A DNA stretch of 64,000 nucleotides from Clostridium sp. (GTDB lineage: Bacteria > Bacillota > Clostridia > Clostridiales > Clostridiaceae): positions 4,695 through 68,694 of the forward strand of contig NZ_JAHAIF010000025.1 in assembly GCF_018372875.1 (NCBI RefSeq), read 5' to 3'. The notes below the pieces were generated by a model. That model searched no databases. It saw only the letters and a list, made by a program, of their open reading frames with translations, and was not told the DNA's origin. Position numbers and translations under genes: made by a program. Positions within the stretch are counted from its first letter, which is position 1; each line of letters opens with the position of its first letter. Below, one piece after another: positions 56,343 through 64,000 of this stretch.

Positions 56343-56843
56343 ATGATATATACAGATAACAGACAAGAAAAAATAGAAGTGACAGAAGAATTAGTAAAGG
56401 AATTAGAGCATACAATAGAATTTACTTTAAAGGAAGAAGAAGTGAATATACCATTTGAAATTTCATTATTGTTTGTAGACAATGATGAAATTAGGGAAAT
56501 AAACAATGAAACTAGAAATATAGATAAAGAAACAGATGTGCTATCTTTTCCTATGCTAGACTACCCAAAAGATAGGGTTTTTAAAGATGTGTATAAGAAT
56601 TATGAATTTGATGAAACGTATATGGATGGAGAAGAACTAGTTTTAGGAGATATAGTATTATCTTTAGAAAAGGCTTTAGAACAGAGCAATGAATATAATC
56701 ATTCCTTTAAAAGAGAAGCTTCATACTTAGTAGTTCATTCAGTACTACATTTATTAGGGTATGATCATATGGAAGAGGATGAGAAAAAAGTTATGAGAAA
56801 AAGAGAAGAAGATATCTTAGGGCAATTAGATATTAAAAGATAA
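56343..56843 (+). CDS. ybeY: Endoribonuclease YbeY (rRNA maturation)
   Basis: A 166-residue metal-dependent RNase that helps mature 16S rRNA. Seen: [18 protein letters not shown] in the middle and the zinc motif [16 protein letters not shown] (H-x3-H-x5-H). SD AGAGGAG precedes. In the run pgpH-ybeY-dgkA. Confidence 0.94.
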   Translation: MIYTDNRQEKIEVTEELVKELEHTIEFTLKEEEVNIPFEISLLFVDNDEIREINNETRNIDKETDVLSFPMLDYPKDRVFKDVYKNYEFDETYMDGEELVLGDIVLSLEKALEQSNEYNHSFKREASYLVVHSVLHLLGYDHMEEDEKKVMRKREEDILGQLDIKR

Positions 56844-56868
56844 AATTATAAGTGGGTGATGATAAAAA

Positions 56869-57570
56869 GTGAAGTTAAAAAAAGTGGTAGATAGCTTCAA
56901 TCATGCTATAAATGGTATTATTGATACAGTAAGAACTCAAAGAAATATGAAAATACATCTTGTAGCTGCTATAGGGGTTTTAATAGCTTGTTTTTGTTTT
57001 GATATATCTAAGATGGAATTTTTGATAATTGCAATAACCGTAGCTATAGTAATTGCTGCAGAATTAATAAATACCGCTATAGAAGCAGCTATTGATATGA
57101 CTACTAATTATTATCATCCATTAGCTAAGATAGCTAAAAATGCAGCAGCAGGGGCTGTGTTGGTAACTGCTATAAATGCTATAGTGGTGGGGTATGTTAT
57201 CTTTTGGGATAAACTATCTAATATATCTTATGAGGTAATACATAAGGTTAAAAACAATGAGCCATATACAATATTTATTGTCTTAGTTATAGTCAGCTTT
57301 GCCACTATAATAGTAAAAGCTATATTTGGAGAAGGAACTCCTCTTAAAGGTGGTATGCCTAGTGGACATAGTGCGTTATCATTTTCTATAGCTACAGCAA
57401 TAGCTTTAATTACTGAAGAGCCAACCTGTATAATGTTAAGTTATTTAATGGCCTTTATTACAGCACAAAGTAGGGTTGATTCTGAGGTTCATACATTATC
57501 TGAAGTTATTGTGGGAGCTATATTTGGTATGCTTATAACCTTATTGATTTTTACCATATTCAAATTATAA
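56869..57570 (+). CDS. Diacylglycerol kinase fused to a PAP2-type phosphatase domain
   Basis: A 233-residue membrane protein with two domains. N-terminal half (~1-120): prokaryotic DgkA/undecaprenol kinase, with EFLIIAITVAIVIAAELINTAIEAAID, whose central ELINTAIE is the signature. C-terminal half (~140-233): PAP2 core with MPSGHSALSFS and SRVDSEVHTLSE, giving the usual His residues, although the family's final Asp of SRx5Hx3D is Glu. Likely acts on undecaprenol and its phosphates or on diacylglycerol lipids. GTG start at 56869 with GGTGAT nine bases upstream. Confidence 0.88.
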   Translation: MKLKKVVDSFNHAINGIIDTVRTQRNMKIHLVAAIGVLIACFCFDISKMEFLIIAITVAIVIAAELINTAIEAAIDMTTNYYHPLAKIAKNAAAGAVLVTAINAIVVGYVIFWDKLSNISYEVIHKVKNNEPYTIFIVLVIVSFATIIVKAIFGEGTPLKGGMPSGHSALSFSIATAIALITEEPTCIMLSYLMAFITAQSRVDSEVHTLSEVIVGAIFGMLITLLIFTIFKL

Positions 57571-57649
57571 TTATAATGATATAATGAAAAATACACATAA
57601 TATGAGTATATAAAAATATAAAATTATTGTGTATCTTGGAGGAAATAAA

Positions 57650-58048
57650 GTGAATAAAGAGTTAATATTAAAAGCTATAGAAGCAAGAGAGAATGCATAC
57701 TGTCCATATTCTAATTTTAAGGTTGGGGCAGCAGCCTTATTTGAAGATGGAAATATATACGTAGGATGCAATGTTGAAAATGCATCTTTTGGAGCAACTA
57801 ACTGTGCTGAAAGAACAGCTATATTTAGTGGGGTTGCAAATGGAAATAGAAAGTTAAAAGAATTAGCATTAATAGGAGATGTTAAAGCATTTACATATCC
57901 TTGTGGAATCTGTAGGCAAGTAATATCTGAGTTTGCAGAAAGTGGAGATATGAAAATTTATATAATAAAAAATGAAAATGAAGTTTTAGAAACAACTTTA
58001 GATGAAGTTATGCCAGGTACTTTTACTAAGAAGGACTTGGAGAAATAG
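57650..58048 (+). CDS. cdd: Cytidine deaminase
   Basis: A 132-residue zinc enzyme converting cytidine to uridine. Seen: [12 protein letters not shown], the catalytic NCAERTA (Cys and Glu) and PCGICRQ (two zinc Cys). The frame opens at 57629, but TGGAGG at 57637-57642 places the start at the GTG at 57650 ([14 protein letters not shown]). Position before era is conserved. Confidence 0.94.
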   Translation: MNKELILKAIEARENAYCPYSNFKVGAAALFEDGNIYVGCNVENASFGATNCAERTAIFSGVANGNRKLKELALIGDVKAFTYPCGICRQVISEFAESGDMKIYIIKNENEVLETTLDEVMPGTFTKKDLEK

Positions 58049-58056
58049 GAGGAAGA

Positions 58057-58947
58057 ATGTTTAAATCAGGATTTGTAACTATTGTAGGGAGACCCAATGT
58101 TGGAAAATCAACTTTAATGAACTACTTAATGGGGGAAAAGTTATCAATAGTTTCTAATAAGCCACAAACAACAAGAAATAATATTCAAACTATATTAACA
58201 ACTAAGGAGTATCAAATTGTATTCGTTGATACACCAGGAATACATAAGCCTAAGCATAAGTTAGGTGAATATATGGTAAATTCGGCAAAAGATTCAATGA
58301 AGGATGTAGATTTAGTACTTTTTTTAACTAATCCTGATGATGAAGTAGGGAGAGGTGATAAGTTTATACTAGAGTCTCTAAAAAATAGTAAAGCACCTGT
58401 TTTCCTTGTGTTAAATAAGGTGGATGAATCTACTCAAGATAGAGTAGCTAAATCACTTATGGATTTATCAAAGGAATTTAATTTTAAAGAGATAGTACCT
58501 ATATCAGCAATTAAAGGGAAAAATGTTGATACATTATTAAATCTTATGGTTAATGAGTTACCAGAAGGACCTATGTATTATCCTGAAGATATGATAACAG
58601 ATGTTCAAGAAAGATTTGTAGTATCTGAAATTGTAAGAGAAAAAGCTTTAAGATGCTTAAGAGATGAAGTTCCTCATGGTATAGCTGTAGATGTTATTCA
58701 AATGAAACAAAGTGAAAATGGTACTTATCATATAGAAGTGGATTTAATATGTGAAAAGGATTCTCACAAAGGAATAATAATAGGAAAAAATGGTCAGTCC
58801 TTGAAGAGAATTGGAGAAACGGCTAGATATGAGTTAGAAAGATTCTTACATACTAAGGTAAATATAAAAATATGGGTTAAAGTAAGAAAAGAGTGGAGAG
58901 ACAATCAAAACTTATTAAAGGAATTAGGATATAAAAAAGTAAAATAG
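58057..58947 (+). CDS. era: GTPase Era
   Basis: A 296-residue essential GTPase for 16S rRNA maturation and 30S assembly. Seen: [15 protein letters not shown] (G1), [13 protein letters not shown] (G3), LNKVDE (G4), and the C-terminal KH domain with [27 protein letters not shown] seven bases upstream. Confidence 0.96.
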   Translation: MFKSGFVTIVGRPNVGKSTLMNYLMGEKLSIVSNKPQTTRNNIQTILTTKEYQIVFVDTPGIHKPKHKLGEYMVNSAKDSMKDVDLVLFLTNPDDEVGRGDKFILESLKNSKAPVFLVLNKVDESTQDRVAKSLMDLSKEFNFKEIVPISAIKGKNVDTLLNLMVNELPEGPMYYPEDMITDVQERFVVSEIVREKALRCLRDEVPHGIAVDVIQMKQSENGTYHIEVDLICEKDSHKGIIIGKNGQSLKRIGETARYELERFLHTKVNIKIWVKVRKEWRDNQNLLKELGYKKVK

Positions 58948-58967
58948 ATTATTAGGGGATGGTTATT

Positions 58968-59708
58968 CTGTCACTTTTTAAGTGTAATGGGGTAGTAATA
59001 AAGGCCCTAGATTATAAAGAAAATGATAAACTAGTTTGGTTATACACTGATAACTATGGGAAGATTACAACGGTGGCTAGAGGTGCAAAAAAAAGTAAGA
59101 ACAAACTTTTTTCTGTGACTCTACCTTTATGTTACTGTGAATATATGGTATTTAAGGGGAAAACACTGTATAATCTACAAGAGGGGAAAATAATTAATTC
59201 TTTTCAAGGTTTAATGAATAATCTAGATAAATTGACATATTCATCATATGTATGTGAACTAATAGATATTGCTGTATTAGAAGGAGAAGTAAATAAATAT
59301 CTATTTAAAGAGTTTATAACTACTTTGTATTTATTAAATACAGATGCTTTAGATTATGAACTTCTAATAAGAGCTTTTGAATTAAAACTTTTAAAGGCAA
59401 CTGGATATGGATTAAATCTAGAAAGTTGTAGCATATGTAAGAAAAAGTTAGCAGTATCTAATTATATAAGTCTTTCCTATTTTGGAGGGGTTTGTGAAGA
59501 GTGTAATAAAACACATGGGGTGTACATATCTAAAGGGGCATATAATGCTCTTAAATATTTATCAAATGTTTCATCAGATAAAGTTTATAGATTGAATCTT
59601 ACAGATGAGATAAAAAAGGAAATGGAAAAGGTGACCACTTTTATTATTTCTTCTAGTTATGCTAAGAAACCTAAAAGTTTAGAGATGCTAAATTATATTA
59701 AGGAGTGA
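58968..59708 (+). CDS. recO: DNA repair protein RecO
   Basis: A 246-residue recombination mediator that helps load RecA. Seen: N-terminal OB fold beginning LFKCNGVVIKALDYKENDKL, helical middle, and a C-terminal zinc site made by CSICKKK and CEEC. An ATG at 58959 directly abuts the only SD (AGGGG, 58954-58958). The CTG at 58968 is nine bases from it and gives the family's usual first residues (M-S-L-F-K), so a rare CTG start is likely; ATT at 58965 is the other option. Confidence 0.85.
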   Translation: MSLFKCNGVVIKALDYKENDKLVWLYTDNYGKITTVARGAKKSKNKLFSVTLPLCYCEYMVFKGKTLYNLQEGKIINSFQGLMNNLDKLTYSSYVCELIDIAVLEGEVNKYLFKEFITTLYLLNTDALDYELLIRAFELKLLKATGYGLNLESCSICKKKLAVSNYISLSYFGGVCEECNKTHGVYISKGAYNALKYLSNVSSDKVYRLNLTDEIKKEMEKVTTFIISSSYAKKPKSLEMLNYIKE

Positions 59709-59715
59709 GAATAAT

Positions 59716-60333
59716 ATGGAAATTTCATTAGAAAAGGTTGATCAAGTAAAAGAGAGAACTGGAAGTACTTATAAAGAAGCAAAAGAAGCTTTAGAAATTT
59801 GTGGCGGAGATGTATTAGAAGCTATAATTTATATAGAAGGTCAAAATGAAAATTCAAATATGAAAAATCCAGAAGATAATGCCTATCAAGAAAATAATAG
59901 TGAGACAATAGAAGATTTTAAGGTATGGTTAAAGGAAACTGTAAAAAAGGGAAATGTTTCAAGAATTAAAGTAAAAAAAGATGAAACTATATTAGTTGAT
60001 GTTCCTGTAAATGCAGGTATAGCAGCTACAGTTATAGCAGTAATAATTCCTCCAATTCTTGCTTTTGGAGTAATTGCAGCAGTAGCAACTAAGTTAACTA
60101 TAGAAATTACTAAAGTTGATGGTTCTGTAGAGGTTGTAAATAAATATGTAGCAAAGGCTGCAAATGAAGTTAAGGGTAAGGCCTCAGTATTTGCAGATCA
60201 AATCAAAACTAAAATAAAAGAAGTTAAAGAAGAGGCTTCCAATAATGCTTCTTATAAGGAAAATGTATATAAAGATGATGAAACTGTTTATAGTTATACA
60301 GTTAATTTTGACGAGGAAAAGGAAGAAAAATAA
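59716..60333 (+). CDS. DUF4342 domain protein with N-terminal UBA-like domain
   Basis: A 205-residue protein. N-terminal ~45 residues form a UBA/TS-N-like helical domain (VKERTGSTYKEAKEALEICGGDV). The middle (~65-130) matches DUF4342: VKKGNVSRIKVKKDETILVDVPVNAG followed by a short Pro-containing hydrophobic stretch. The C-terminal 70 residues are charged. Function unknown. It starts seven bases after recO, so it belongs to the same transcript. Confidence 0.75.
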   Translation: MEISLEKVDQVKERTGSTYKEAKEALEICGGDVLEAIIYIEGQNENSNMKNPEDNAYQENNSETIEDFKVWLKETVKKGNVSRIKVKKDETILVDVPVNAGIAATVIAVIIPPILAFGVIAAVATKLTIEITKVDGSVEVVNKYVAKAANEVKGKASVFADQIKTKIKEVKEEASNNASYKENVYKDDETVYSYTVNFDEEKEEK

Positions 60334-60524
60334 TTAGAAAAATATAGAAAATAATATGTATTTAAAAAAAATAAGTGATAAATAAGGAATATTAGAATAA
60401 TTTATGTGATTTTTCTGAAAATTAAGTATAGTCAAACTATAATTACGTGGTATAATTATACTGTAAATAAAAAGTCGACATAAAAGACTCTATATATTCC
60501 TTTGAATCAGAAAGAGGGATTGTA

Positions 60525-61160
60525 ATGAAGTTGTCAGATAGGCAAGAGGAAATAATCAAGCTTGTAAAAGAAGGACAGCCTATTACAAGTGAAGCTTTAG
60601 CTGAAAAGTTGGGAGTTACAAGAGCGGCGTTAAGAGCAGATCTTGCAATTTTAACTATGATAGGAATATTAGACGCTAGACCAAAGGTTGGATATATTTA
60701 TTCAGATAAGCCTAAGAGTAGTCTGTTATTAGATTACATAAGTAATATAAAAGCAGGTCAGATTATGTCAAAGCCGTCTACAGTTAATGAGGCTATGATG
60801 GTGTATGATGCAATCGTATACCTATTCTTAAATGATATAGGCACAGTATTTGTAGAAAATAATGGATACCTTGTAGGTGCAGTGTCGAGAAAAGACTTTT
60901 TAAAGATTGCAATTGGAGGTACTGATATACATAAGGTACCTGTTGGGGTAATTATGACAAGAATGCCTAATATCATTTGTGGAACATCAGAAGATAGTGC
61001 ATATGATATGGCAAAAAAAATAATAGAACATGAAATAGACAGCATACCAATAGTTGAAAAGGTTAGAGTAGAGCAGGGTAAAGAACAATACAAAATTATA
61101 GGTAAAATATCAAAAACTAATATTACCAGATTATTCGTTCAGATGGGTAAGAGCGAATAA
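60525..61160 (+). CDS. CcpN-like transcriptional regulator with CBS domains
   Basis: A 211-residue protein with an N-terminal winged helix (RQEEIIKLVKEGQPITSEALAEKLGVTRAALRADLAIL region) and two CBS domains (~75-205: IMSKPSTVNEAMMVYDAI, IMTRMPNIICGTSEDSAYDMAKK). CcpN in Bacillus senses adenine nucleotides and represses gluconeogenic genes. Here it sits just before ppdK, the pyruvate-PEP enzyme, in the place where Bacillus has the PPDK regulatory protein gene. Probable role: sensing energy state to control ppdK (inference). Confidence 0.85.
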   Translation: MKLSDRQEEIIKLVKEGQPITSEALAEKLGVTRAALRADLAILTMIGILDARPKVGYIYSDKPKSSLLLDYISNIKAGQIMSKPSTVNEAMMVYDAIVYLFLNDIGTVFVENNGYLVGAVSRKDFLKIAIGGTDIHKVPVGVIMTRMPNIICGTSEDSAYDMAKKIIEHEIDSIPIVEKVRVEQGKEQYKIIGKISKTNITRLFVQMGKSE

Positions 61161-61236
61161 ATAAATAAGAAACTATCGGGCCATTTAAGGTTCCGTTAGT
61201 ATATAGATAAATTGTATTGAACGGAGGAGTATTGAG

Positions 61237-63867
61237 ATGGAGAAAAAGTACGTTTACCTTTTTAGTGAAGGAAATGCATCAATGAAGAACTTACTAGGGG
61301 GTAAGGGAGCTAATTTAGCAGAAATGACTACACTAGGAATTCCAGTTCCAACAGGATTTACTGTTACAACTGAAGCTTGTAACAAATATTATGAAGATGG
61401 AAAGGTTATTTCATCAGAGGTAATGGAACAAATTTATGCAAGTATTAAGGAATTAGAAAAGGTAGCCGGAAAAGAATTCGGTAGTGAAGAGGATCCACTA
61501 TTAGTATCAGTTAGATCTGGTGCAAGAGTATCTATGCCAGGTATGATGGATACAATATTAAACTTAGGATTAAATGATTCAGCTGTAGAGGTTGTAGCTA
61601 ATAAAACTAACAATCCAAGATTTGCTTATGATTCATACAGAAGATTTATTCAAATGTTCTCTGATGTTGTTATGGGTATTGAAAAGAGACTATTTGAAGA
61701 TAAGTTAGAAGATATGAAGGAAGCAAGAGGGGTAAAATTAGATACAGATTTAAATGCAGATGATTTAAAAGAGTTAGTTGGTCAATTTAAAGAGTTATAT
61801 AAGAAAGAAAAGGGAGAAGAATTCCCACAAGATCCAAAGGTTCAATTAATTGAATCAATTACTGCTGTATTTAGGTCATGGGACAATCCAAGAGCTATAG
61901 TGTATAGAAGATTAAATGATATACCTGGTGATTGGGGAACAGCAGTTAATGTTCAACAAATGGTATTTGGTAATAAGGGAGAAACTTCAGGAACAGGTGT
62001 TATATTCTCAAGAAACCCTGCTACTGGTGAAAATAAAATATATGGTGAGTACTTAATGAATGCACAAGGTGAAGACGTTGTTGCAGGAATTAGAACACCT
62101 CAACCAATATCTCAATTAGAAGAGCAAGATTCAGTGATTTATAAGCAATTAACAGATATAATTGCTACACTAGAAGCTCACTATAAAGATATGCAAGATA
62201 TGGAAATAACTATTGAAGAAGGAAAATTATATTTCTTACAAACTAGAAATGGTAAGAGAACAGCTCAAGCTGCTTTAAAAATAGCTGTTGATTTAGTTGA
62301 AGATGGTACTTTAACTAAGGAAGAAGCTATATTAAAGGTTGAACCAAAACAATTAGATACATTACTTCACCCAGCATTTGATGTTGAAGAATTAAAGAAG
62401 GCAGAGGTAGTTGCTAAAGGTCTTCCAGCTTCTCCAGGAGCAGCTTGTGGTAAAATAGCATTTACTGCAGATGAATCTAAGGAAAGAGCTGAAAAGGGAG
62501 AAAAGGTTGTTTTAGTTAGACTTGAAACTTCCCCAGAAGATATTGAAGGTATGATTGCTGCAGAAGGTATATTAACTGTAAGAGGTGGTATGACTTCCCA
62601 TGCTGCAGTTGTTGCTAGAGGTATGGGAACTTGCTGTGTAGCAGGATGTGGAGAAATTAAAGTTGATGAAAAAGCTAAGACTGTTACAATAGGAGATAAG
62701 ACTTACGGAGTAGATGATTATATTTCAATAGATGGTTCTACTGGTAATATCTATGCTGAAGCTGTTAAGACTGTTTCACCTGAAATAACTGGGCATTTTG
62801 CTACATTTATGGGATGGGCAGATGAAATTAGAAAGCTAAAGGTTAGAACTAATGCAGATACTCCAAGAGATACTTTACAAGCTGTTGAATTTGGAGCAGA
62901 AGGTATTGGTTTATGTAGAACAGAGCATATGTTCTTCGCTGAAGATAGAATTATGGCTGTTAGAGAAATGATAGTTGCAAAGGACGAAGAACAAAGAAGA
63001 AAGGCATTAGATAAGATTCTTCCAATGCAAAGACAAGATTTCACTGAAATTTATGAAGCATTAGAAGGAATGCCAGCAACAATTAGATTCTTAGATCCAC
63101 CACTACATGAATTTGTTCCTCACAGTGATGAAGAAATTGCTGAATTAGCAAAGGAAATGGGATTAACTTTTGAAGAGTTAAAGGCTACTGTTGAAGATTT
63201 ACACGAATTCAACCCAATGATGGGACATAGAGGATGTAGATTAGCAGTATCTTATCCTGAAATTGCTGAAATGCAAACAAGAGCTGTAATTGAAGCAGCT
63301 TTAGATGTTAAGGCAAAGAAAGGTTATGATATAGTTCCAGAAATAATGATTCCATTAGTTGGAGAAATTAAGGAATTAAAATATGTTAAGGATGTAGTTG
63401 TTAAGACTGCAGAAGCTGTTATGGAGGAAAGAGGAACTAAGATAGAATACCATGTTGGTACAATGATAGAAATTCCAAGAGCAGCTTTAACAGCTGATGA
63501 AATAGCTAAGGAAGCAGATTTCTTCTCATTTGGTACAAATGACTTAACTCAAATGACATTTGGATTCTCAAGAGATGATGCTGCTAAGTTCTTAGGTTCT
63601 TACTATGATAAGAAGATTTATGAACAAGATCCATTTGCTAAGTTAGACCAAACAGGTGTAGGTCAATTAGTTAAGATAGCTGCTGAAAAGGGTAGAGCAA
63701 CAAGACCTGATATTAAGCTTGGAATCTGTGGAGAACATGGTGGAGATCCATCATCAGTAGAATTCTGCCATAATGTTGGATTAAACTATGTTTCATGTTC
63801 ACCATTTAGAGTACCATTAGCTAGATTAGCTGCAGCTCAAGCACAAGTTAAAAATCCAAGACAATAA
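61237..63867 (+). CDS. ppdK: Pyruvate, phosphate dikinase
   Basis: An 876-residue enzyme interconverting pyruvate, ATP and Pi with PEP, AMP and PPi; important in clostridial glycolysis/gluconeogenesis. Seen: N-terminal ATP-grasp domain (LLGGKGANLAEMTTLGIPVP), the swivelling His domain with GGMTSHAAVVARGMG (phosphorylated His, Thr before it), and the PEP/pyruvate TIM barrel with GLCRTEHMF and FGTNDLTQM, with the catalytic Cys in GICGEHGG. Full length. SD ACGGAGGAG upstream. Strong terminators follow. The PPi link matches the pyrophosphatase at the left edge only in theme. Confidence 0.96.
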   Translation: MEKKYVYLFSEGNASMKNLLGGKGANLAEMTTLGIPVPTGFTVTTEACNKYYEDGKVISSEVMEQIYASIKELEKVAGKEFGSEEDPLLVSVRSGARVSMPGMMDTILNLGLNDSAVEVVANKTNNPRFAYDSYRRFIQMFSDVVMGIEKRLFEDKLEDMKEARGVKLDTDLNADDLKELVGQFKELYKKEKGEEFPQDPKVQLIESITAVFRSWDNPRAIVYRRLNDIPGDWGTAVNVQQMVFGNKGETSGTGVIFSRNPATGENKIYGEYLMNAQGEDVVAGIRTPQPISQLEEQDSVIYKQLTDIIATLEAHYKDMQDMEITIEEGKLYFLQTRNGKRTAQAALKIAVDLVEDGTLTKEEAILKVEPKQLDTLLHPAFDVEELKKAEVVAKGLPASPGAACGKIAFTADESKERAEKGEKVVLVRLETSPEDIEGMIAAEGILTVRGGMTSHAAVVARGMGTCCVAGCGEIKVDEKAKTVTIGDKTYGVDDYISIDGSTGNIYAEAVKTVSPEITGHFATFMGWADEIRKLKVRTNADTPRDTLQAVEFGAEGIGLCRTEHMFFAEDRIMAVREMIVAKDEEQRRKALDKILPMQRQDFTEIYEALEGMPATIRFLDPPLHEFVPHSDEEIAELAKEMGLTFEELKATVEDLHEFNPMMGHRGCRLAVSYPEIAEMQTRAVIEAALDVKAKKGYDIVPEIMIPLVGEIKELKYVKDVVVKTAEAVMEERGTKIEYHVGTMIEIPRAALTADEIAKEADFFSFGTNDLTQMTFGFSRDDAAKFLGSYYDKKIYEQDPFAKLDQTGVGQLVKIAAEKGRATRPDIKLGICGEHGGDPSSVEFCHNVGLNYVSCSPFRVPLARLAAAQAQVKNPRQ

Positions 63868-63882
63868 TATATTAAAAATATA

Positions 63883-63947
63883 AGAGGATGATTAAATCAT
63901 CCTCTCAGGGTGTCGACAAAGTCGACACCCTTTCGTTTTTTTGATAA
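63883..63947 (+). terminator. Tandem terminator after ppdK
   Basis: Two hairpins: AGAGGATGATT / AATCATCCTCT (63883-63905) and AGGGTGTCGAC / GTCGACACCCT (63907-63917 with 63921-63931), followed by TTTTTTT. Confidence 0.93.
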
Positions 63948-63969
63948 AATATCACAGGTGATATTTTAT
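63944..63969. promoter_or_regulatory. 26-bp inverted repeat overlapping a translation start
   Basis: Two perfect 12-base arms (ATAAAATATCAC / GTGATATTTTAT) separated by AG. The SD (AGGTG) lies in the centre and the right arm ends inside the ATG at 63968. It could be a DNA operator or an RNA hairpin that hides the SD. Confidence 0.5.
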
Positions 63970-64000
63970 GATGACAAGAAGAAATATAGATAATAGATTG
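63968..64000 (+). CDS. Start of a gene cut by the right edge
   Basis: ATG at 63968 (or 63971) begins a frame open to the end of the window (11 codons: MMTRRNIDNRL). AGGTG at 63956-63960 gives seven-base spacing. Too little is visible to name it. Confidence 0.35.
   Translation, partial: MMTRRNIDNRL

Overview
The window is a 64 kb, low-GC stretch of a spore-forming Firmicute, almost certainly a Clostridium sensu stricto (cluster I) chromosome. Reasons: strong AT bias at wobble positions, purine-rich Shine-Dalgarno (SD) sites, frequent GTG/TTG starts, sporulation genes (spoIIAA-spoIIAB-sigF, spoVAC-VAD-VAE, gpr, spoIIP, yqfC-yqfD) and clostridial families such as DUF4317. No rRNA, tRNA, CRISPR array, prophage or insertion sequence was seen.

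Layout. 1-443: 5' end of a CBS-domain Mn-dependent pyrophosphatase (minus strand, TTG start). 755-3304: Ca2+-type P-ATPase. 3389-5145: two minus-strand genes, a DUF4317 protein and an unknown protein. 5376-16495: one long operon with maturation genes hypC-hypD-hypE, a NuoC-like and a [NiFe] large subunit, hypA-hypB, a set of Mrp-antiporter-like membrane subunits, then NuoH-, NuoB- and NuoI-like subunits. Together these make a group 4 Mbh-type, energy-conserving, hydrogen-evolving hydrogenase: ferredoxin electrons would reduce protons while the membrane arm moves H+ and/or Na+. 16773-19658: GNAT acetyltransferase, a tiny minus-strand ORF, a DUF4003 protein and DinB. 19666-21364: a tryptophan-type T-box, a second structured leader element and an orphan trpB. 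21497-23797: a Lon-like protease with a decayed ATPase site.

24116-29070: forespore control genes spoIIAA/AB/sigF, a minus-strand 3D-domain cell wall protein and spoVAC/AD/AE. 29178-34444: a P-type ATPase-like protein with altered catalytic motifs, a short ComEC and HolA. 34521-39385: rpsT (minus), gpr, spoIIP, a small membrane protein and lepA. 39607-41577: a small bL25-like protein, a TerB-like protein and HemW. 41707-46577: CIRCE-controlled hrcA-grpE-dnaK-dnaJ. 46740-48284: siroheme nitrite/sulfite reductase between its own terminators. 48408-63867: a conserved housekeeping string (prmA, rsmE, mtaB, hinT, rpsU, yqeY, yqfC, yqfD, pgpH, ybeY, dgkA-PAP2, cdd, era, recO, a DUF4342 protein, ccpN-like, ppdK). 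The right edge holds a strong terminator and a 26-bp inverted repeat over the start of a gene that leaves the window.

The most notable items are the hydrogenase operon, whose large subunit ends exactly at its C-terminal metal-binding motif; the degenerate P-type ATPase directly behind the spoVA genes; the double leader in front of a lone trpB; the Lon-like protease without a Walker A; and two genes (spoIIAA, lepA) whose SD is separated from the start codon by a hairpin. All family calls come from reading motifs; no database search was run.
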